64,000 nt of DNA from Steromphala cineraria (lineage: Eukaryota > Mollusca > Gastropoda > Trochida > Trochidae): contig OU744731.1 of the NCBI GenBank assembly GCA_916613615.1, forward strand, positions 15,258,726 to 15,322,725. Direction: 5' to 3'. Each line of letters starts with the position of its first letter. Position 1 is the stretch's first letter. The notes below the pieces were generated by a model. The model made no database searches and had not been told where the DNA came from. It was given only the letters and a program-made list of their open reading frames with translations. Positions 57,266-64,000 of the stretch are shown here, in pieces. The position numbers and the translations under genes are program-made.

Positions 57266-57520
57266 CCACTCCTTGAGTTGTCGGGGACACTTTTGATTAA
57301 ATGGATTTTGTCATGTTATCGGGAAATATCGACTGTTGCAAGAAAGTTTAATTTTAAATCTAATCAACGTTGTTTAGTGACAATAGGAAGGTTTGAAACG
57401 CGTCAATTAATATATCGTAATTTTTTTAACTTATCTACAGCAATCAGGAAGACCGTCATGATTTGATAATGTTTGAAAGGTTATATATAGTTTTCATGTA
57501 ATTTGGACGTGGGAATTTGG
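57266..57520 (+). repeat. Dispersed repeat 1, copy 2
   Basis: Shares ordered blocks with 7376-7690: CCACTCCTTGAGTTGTC, ATCGACTGTTGCAAGAAAGTTT, GTTGTTTAGTGACAATAG and GTTTGAAAGG. Confidence 0.65.
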
Positions 57521-58120
57521 CATTCATAAGCATAAATGGCTGTCATAAGATGTATTGTGGTCAATGTAATGGAGATTTACAGTCGGTGTTTGAAAGTTAT
57601 TTTCGCATTTAATTTAATTAGATTTATTAATTTAAGTGGTACGTTATCAAATGTTAAGATTAATATTAAATGTGATTAATTCATGCATAGGAAATATATC
57701 AAGTCACATTTTGGATTCTTACTCTATGAACTTTAAAAGCTTTATGAAATTGCCAGCAATAGGTGGACCCTGAGACTCTTAATCATTTTAAACAGATGAT
57801 CTATCTCCGTTGGTAATTGTTTGTAACTTATATTGGTACTATTTTATATCTGAAAAGGGTAGAAAAACATATTTTTGGATGGAATACTATCTGTCTATTC
57901 GAATTTCTATCTTGTCTGTTGTTTTGAAATGTTCACCAGTTCCTTATTAAACATCATCTCGAAAACGCATGTTTATTTTTTAAAAGTTATAATCTCAGAA
58001 ACACTACACAAATAAAGGAAAAGTGCTTATTTAGTCAAAGCGAATTCTTACAGAAACAGATGTCAAATTATATCTGTCTATCATATTTCAAAAACAAATA
58101 CGTTACGTTTAACACACAGA
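57521..58120. other. AT-rich non-coding stretch
   Basis: No gene or repeat copy recognised. Confidence 0.4.
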
Positions 58121-58305
58121 CTAGACTAACGTTTAGTCTCAGTACTATTTTTTTCAATATTGACAATATTTTAAAACAAATCATATGTTATAAAAACATG
58201 GAGCCCAGAAGATGCTGTAACTGAGCAATCTAGACTTGCTATACTTTTCTAGACTTGGTTGGTCATCAATTAAATATTTTTGCTTTAGGGTCTGGGTGAC
58301 AGACT
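58121..58305 (+). repeat. Dispersed repeat 2, copy 2
   Basis: Second copy of 53961-54155, in the same orientation about 4.2 kb away, ending TTTAGGGTCTGGGTGACAGA. Confidence 0.85.
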
Positions 58306-61242
58306 GCACACAGACCATCTTCAAATACTTAGTGGATTGTTAAAGACAGATACGATGTTTCAGCTTCTAGCAATACAAGAACAACAATCCTAAATAAATA
58401 GTGTTTTCTCAGACTCGTATAAAAAAGGCGTTAAATATGAAAATAAAGTGAAGTTTTAAGACATTTTAATAATGATTAATTGTTTATAGAAACATCGCAT
58501 TTGTACTGTCTGGCAATGTGAAATAACCTGTTGTTTAACATTTGAAAAAAACAATGGCAGCATGCACAATACCCGACAAAATATAACTGAAATGTTTCTT
58601 TAATAAACACCTGTTTACTCTGATTGTGTCATGTTGTCTAAACACGTCCTCTGATATGCTGACACTTCTTGATAACACTTCAGAAACAGTTAACGAGACC
58701 ACCTAGCTACTACTTACATAGCTATACACTCAGAAGACCATGTTAACTTATATATCGACAAATTGCATCAGCATCCTTATCACCATCAAGATCAAGAGGG
58801 CCATCACAGACACCTACGTAGAGTCTTACAATAAACGTACGTGGGCTAAGTTGACATTAAACAACGGCGTTACACTATACATTCTGATAAGGTGTCATTA
58901 ATTTCAAAACTCTTGGTAAAGATGGCAGATAAGTAAAACATACAGTGAAGCTATTATGTACGTGTGAAAGTAACTTCTTCTCCTCTTGTGCCAGCACAGG
59001 ATGATATATACATGAGCTTGATGATATATACATCTAGACATGGGTATATCGCCTCGAGCAGATTGGACTGAGGAAAGTTCAGAGGTCACAGAGTGTGCAT
59101 CATACGATAACTACAGGGCGGGCAGCCATTGGATGACGTGACATGTGTAAACAGTAATCATTTAAACACAAACAAACTTATCTTATTGGTGGATATTAGG
59201 TTTATTGGTTTAGTGTCAATTGGGCTATTTATGTCTATAATCGGTCTCATTCAGCATTAATGTGAATGCTTATTTGTCAAAACGATACTGCCATATAAAT
59301 TGACCTTATATTGTAACAATTTCTATTCCATGGTTAGGCGTATTGTTCAAGTTTTGAATTTCGATGTCATCATGTAAATCAGATTGACAATTGTTCAAGG
59401 TGAAAGATATTTTTGTCATTCAAACGTAACTGGCAGTTGACTTAAATAACATGTGGATACTCACAAAAGCGAAATATTACATGCACATATTAATAATAAG
59501 TACGGAGAAAGGTGACTCCCTTGTCTGCGAAGTCATAAAAAATAACTTTTGTGTTATGTTCACATGAAGTTAAAATAAACACCTATTTTGACAAAAATGG
59601 AAATAACTACTCCCTTCAAATGCAATAACAGTAGACCAAAAGCAAAAGTTTTTTTCATGTAAAGAACCATTAAGAACACGAATCACAAAGATGATACCTT
59701 TGATCTAAATTCATGCATTTCTATATTGTAAATAATTTGTTTCAAGATTCCGTCTTTGATAAAATCTGTATCTATTCAAATTTATGTGGCACCAAAACTT
59801 CATGAAGATCCTACAACCATTTACCATATGTCGCTTTGTCGTGAAATTAAAGATAATGGCGTGTTTATATCAGAACCTCTTCCCTTAGTAACAACAATTT
59901 GTGAAGTCACACCCCGTGTGTTGATAATAATTTTCGTTAAGGTAAATATTTACTTTGATTCCTGTACACCTATCTGTAGTGTTTCATTACACTTTTGTTT
60001 GTTACTATTTTTAAAACGTTTATCAGCAAACTCAATTAAAAATACGTGAAATTGTAAAGAAGTTATCTAAACTTTGACTTTTAAAGCTGTAATCATTTCG
60101 TTCAGACTGCGCCACTTAATAAAACCAACAAAAGCGGTTGCTGATCATATCAATAACAATAACAAACCCTTATTTTCCTGCAATAAATCGTTTCAGTTAC
60201 GAGGAAGATGAAACTAGCTTGGTTAGTTCTAGTTATTAATTTTGCATTTTATCAAGTGAATTTGCACGTAGAGATTTAAACATTTTATCCAATGGACGTA
60301 CACAATAAAATAAACATTAAAATATGGGGACCCCTTCCTTTATGTGAGAATGATTTTAAAAACCAATCATTAAATGATAATTTGTAATATAAGATTCTGC
60401 ACCTTACATATTGATAAAATGATAGCGGCTTTAAACACTGTAATAAATATAATAGGAGTCATACGAAAAAGAAAGGAAAGTGGGCCAATGCAAGACAGCC
60501 TGCTGACGTAATTGACAGTAGTTCTTTTACAAAAGTGCCAAGTTTGGTAAACCTCTGCTTATAGATTTTCTAAACTCGAACAATTGAAACCATTCACAGT
60601 GAAATGGCCGCACGCATGTTTCGCTTCACACGTGACAACATATCTTATAATCTACCTACAGACGAGTTGAGCGATGAGTTGTTAACCGTCTGATGATAAG
60701 GCATTTGTCTAGCAAAAGGTAATATTCAAATGAAATATTTATAGGAAACAATTAACGATAGACATCCCCCCAAAAGAACCTACAGTGCCACGAGAGTAGA
60801 CATTTTGTTAATATTTAAACTAAAAATAAAATAATTCTGATGATATTTATAAACTTTTCACCTGTACCTTTTTGTCAATAATTTTCTTATGGTCATAAAA
60901 TTACCACAGCCTTAACATAACATCATTTCCCATCAAATTAGAGTATACCATACTGCAATCAAATTCCACATCAGCAAAGCCTTCTCTCTATCGGTGACGC
61001 TATATTCATGTCCCCACCTTTCTCACACCGCTGTGTTTATCCGCCGTGCTAAATTACCCCAGAGAAAACACTATCGTCATTACTGCTATTTGAAAACTTA
61101 TTAGCTTTACCAAAGAAGTCCGTTCTTTGTAAGTGCGACCACTTAGCGTGTACCCATTCTACCTGAGATGAGTGAATCCCAAAATCGCAGGTAACAGTTA
61201 CATTTGAACAGGTGTGCACTCAACTCTTCGCCAATCTGACAT

Positions 61243-61256
61243 TGATGACGTCATCA
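61243..61256. promoter_or_regulatory. CRE-like palindrome
   Basis: TGATGACGTCATCA is a perfect 14-bp palindrome containing the full CREB/ATF site TGACGTCA. An E-box CAGGTG lies about 35 bp upstream. The function is inferred from the consensus only. Confidence 0.4.
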
Positions 61257-61431
61257 CCTTCAATGGTGACACTCGTATTGTCCCGGATAAATCCGCTTTA
61301 ATTGTTTGTTTCATCTGTTTCTTCTCTCTTCCAAGTTTACTTACATTTCTTTACAGGGTAAATATACTGGCGAGCTGGGCACATTAGCATCGCTAAGTAC
61401 ATACAAGGGAGATAATCGCACGTGCACTGAA

Positions 61432-61444
61432 CGCCATCTGGCGG
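61432..61444 (-). promoter_or_regulatory. CTCF-consensus-like site
   Basis: On the minus strand CCGCCAGATGGCG fits the core CCRSYAGRKGGCR at every position. CTCF is conserved across bilaterians, so an insulator or loop anchor is conceivable, but a single consensus match in 64 kb can be chance. Confidence 0.3.
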
Positions 61445-62338
61445 CGAGGGAGGGAAACACCATAGGCAGATGTAACTCATTATCAAGACTATGCTGTAAT
61501 TCGATTGAGACACAATCACGTCTCACTACCGTGAAGATGTCTCAACTCGCACCTAGGTGGTAATCGAGATTGACTTTGAGTCGCTCTTTAGTGTAAGTCT
61601 GGGGGATTTGAAGTTTGTCAATTAACAGATCCAGCTATCACAGATACACACAAGGCCGTGTGGTTGCATTCCTAAGTAACTTGGATTCTGTACTCTGGTT
61701 CATCAACCTTTATAAAAAAAGTTCTTTCTAACAAACTTATGCAAGACTTCATGGCTTTGCTACTACCCTAGCTTTCCGTGATACACGGTTTTAATATGTA
61801 GTATCCACAACAATCTTATAAATATTACCGTTTTGTTTTGGGAGCGAAGTCGTGAATGAGTAGAGTTTAACGTGCTGTTGTAATGAGCTTAAGCGATTTT
61901 GTATGTAGATATTGTTTCTTATCGATAGGGTCACGTAACAAGTAAAGTATTTTGACGAGTTATGTGATTATCAAAGCAATATTGGTTAAAGACAAAATGT
62001 GTGAAAACAACAATTTTCCATGTCTTAATAATTGTTTATTTTGAGTCAAATGCATTGAAATCAGGATTAACCTCTCTTTTATTTGAATAACAATTATATT
62101 TTCTATTTCTTTCGTATTGTACATATTTCTAATAAATACGAACTATTCACTGTGCAATTTTGCACACATATTTATGCTTTAGAAGTATATAATACCAAAA
62201 CATATTTGCAACGACTTTTCTGTGGTTTTTTTTTTCAATTAAAATGTTCGCCGCAAACATGATTAATAAACGTTTCGCTTGTGAATCTAGCCAAAACGAC
62301 CAATCTATGGATACACAATTTTTGCAATGAAATACGCG

Positions 62339-62970
62339 TTAGGCGGGGTTTACACTACGTCCGTTTTTTCAATGCGATGCGTTAAATAAAATCGCATAAG
62401 AACGCAACACGTTGTTTTCAATGAGCCGGCATACACTACGTCCGTTTTTCCAATGCGTTGCGAATAAAATAGAACCTGTTCTATTTTTTTGCGAATTCGC
62501 AATGGAATTCCCTGTGTGACGTCATATTTTCATCATCGGAAAAGGTATTTCCCCACCACGTGGAACAAACAGTCAGTCGGGTAGGTATAGTATTGCATGT
62601 GTTTATGTGTTTAAATGCGTTATCGACATTGACTTTATAAACATATACGCAAAATACCCTTCTACCCTTCAGCATACATACATACGTACGTACCATACCT
62701 ACAAACATACACACGCATTACATACATGCAAATATAAAAATGAATATTTAAACACACACACACACACACGCATACACGCATACATACATACATACATACA
62801 TACATACATACATAGATACATAGATACATACACACATACACACATATTACTTTTAACGCATCGCATCGCATCGCATGTAAATCGCATGCGAAACGGACCT
62901 AGTGTATACCATCAAATCGCACGCGTCAACGCAGCGTAAAAAAATCGGACGTAGTGTAAATCCGGCCTTA
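62339..62970. repeat. Nested terminal-inverted-repeat element with internal microsatellites
   Basis: The outer ends TTAGGCGGGGTTTACACTAC(GTCCG) and (CGGAC)GTAGTGTAAATCCGGCCTTA are inverted repeats. An inner, similar pair (CATACACTACGTCCGTTTTT at about 62430 and AAACGGACCTAGTGTATA at about 62891) sits inside them. The core holds (CA)n, (CATA)n and (CGCAT)n microsatellites at about 62750-62877. There is no transposase. Confidence 0.85.
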
Positions 62971-64000
62971 CAACAACACGATTAGGATTTATCAATGTGC
63001 ACAATTGATGTAAGAGAGAAATAGAGAGAAGACATTATACCTAAAAAATCAGAGTTTGAATCTTCATAAAGGAGTTTATTACATCTGCAATAATTTCGAT
63101 AAACAGTGTCAAAACATCGATGATAGAACATGTTGATATACATATTTACCAGAAATTAAAACTTTTCATTACGAATCATATTTTTATAGGCAACTAAATC
63201 GAATGGAAACATATCAAAATTTTGCACTGAATCAAGAATTAAACTTCGGCGTTATTACTGTTTGTGTATGAATTCTATTGACTGATCAAAACGCAGAAAT
63301 CACTCATTCGAAAAAAATAAAAAAATTGTATAACATTATATTTTTCCTAATACTGATATTATATTCATGTAAATTCTTTAATTCGCGTATCATTGATTTA
63401 TTCCTGGCCCAATAATTCACGATCATTAAATGATTACATTTCCATCCACTTTGGGTATAAGATATTCTCATTATTATGATTATAAGCATTACAAGTCTCT
63501 GTACTAAATGATTGGTATACACTGCCTGTACGTTCATTGGGCTGAAGATAGAACAAATTCATGAGTTTCCTTTCTTTGACACTTCTTGTGGTAAATTATT
63601 TCATGCTAAACAGCTTTAAATTTAACGCGATGATGAAAAACTTATTTTATATAATACATCGTATCATAATCAAACATATAAAAGTAATGTGTTATTTTAC
63701 AACATTTTGACTGACGTTAGTCACGTCTACCAACATTTTAAAAGAATAATTCAACTTAAATCGGAAATAAAAACTGCATTCAAGTAGAAAGGAGTGTAAA
63801 AGTTGTCAAATCATCGTGTTAAGAAGATTATTTCTAAGTATGAGCTACATGGACGATTTAACAGGCGTGGTCCTAATTTCAAACATATTTTGACTACATT
63901 CTGTTTTACTTACCGGAGCAATTGATACTTAACTTGAAGACGAGATATGCATTAATACCATGTACCAATATTTGTGTTAGTACGATTACTTTCAGCATGG
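62971..64000. other. AT-rich non-coding end of the window
   Basis: No gene, RNA gene or repeat copy recognised. Confidence 0.4.

Larger units (their letters stand above)
58306..62338. other. Non-coding stretch with an island at 60.95-61.6 kb
   Basis: No gene supported in 4 kb. The island contains a perfect CRE palindrome (61243-61256) and a CTCF-like site (61432-61444). Overlapping open frames at 61306-61563 on both strands are not recognisable as protein. Confidence 0.4.

Noticed and set aside
62481..62939. Several overlapping open frames with HTYIHTYIH- and VCMYVCMY-like peptides
   Set aside because: Products of (CA)n and (CATA)n microsatellites within a TIR element.
1..64000. Intact tRNA or rRNA genes, viral genes or a bacterial operon
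   Set aside because: None seen: no full cloverleaf, no rRNA core, no Shine-Dalgarno-led gene series; exon-intron structure shows nuclear animal DNA.

Overview
The window is animal nuclear DNA: AT-rich, with short exons, long introns and many small transposons and minisatellites. It is most likely molluscan. The evidence is a lectin-like receptor whose C-terminal Cys-x-Cys-x-Cys plus transmembrane module I recall from mollusc proteins, a SINE-like tail ending in ACTCACTCACTTACTC, expansion of ShKT and C-type lectin domains, and an RT-tail LINE relic of a kind common in molluscs. The species cannot be named from the sequence.

Left part (1-17.6 kb). A plus-strand gene enters from the left and ends at 8138. 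It is a string of phase-1 symmetric exons: four six-cysteine ShKT domains, one Thr/Pro linker and a short tail. A second ShKT gene lies on the minus strand in convergent orientation, with clear exons at 17383-17273 and 16563-16426 and a weaker candidate last exon at 14098-13836. Between them are an unassigned minus-strand ORF with a tandemly duplicated 3' end (10.2-10.7 kb), a LINE tail relic (12.2-12.5 kb) and several small repeats.

Centre (24-37.4 kb). Three plus-strand genes follow one another. First is a six-exon type I membrane protein of 528 residues (signal peptide, C-type lectin domain, PAN/apple domain, Ser/Thr-rich stalk, CxCxC, transmembrane segment). Next is a single-exon Golgi galactose-3-O-sulfotransferase-family enzyme of 428 residues. 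Last is a three-exon class I methyltransferase of 263 residues, related to NNMT, INMT and PNMT. They share no evident pathway.

Right part (37.5-64 kb). I see no convincing gene. It holds inverted-repeat elements, tandem arrays, dispersed repeat pairs and several GC-richer unique islands with clusters of plausible transcription-factor sites.

The most unusual feature is that two minisatellites are built from splice junctions. At 16.13-16.44 kb a 30-bp array repeats the 3' end and 5' splice site of a ShKT exon, and its first five donors are all in the same phase. At 24.7-25.84 kb a 31-32 bp array repeats the 3' splice site and first codons of the lectin exon. A TTAA-flanked, roughly 360-bp inverted-repeat transposon occurs six times, once ending 14 nt from a ShKT splice donor.

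All gene models were made by eye from reading frame, splice dinucleotides and intron phase. No alignment or transcript evidence was available.
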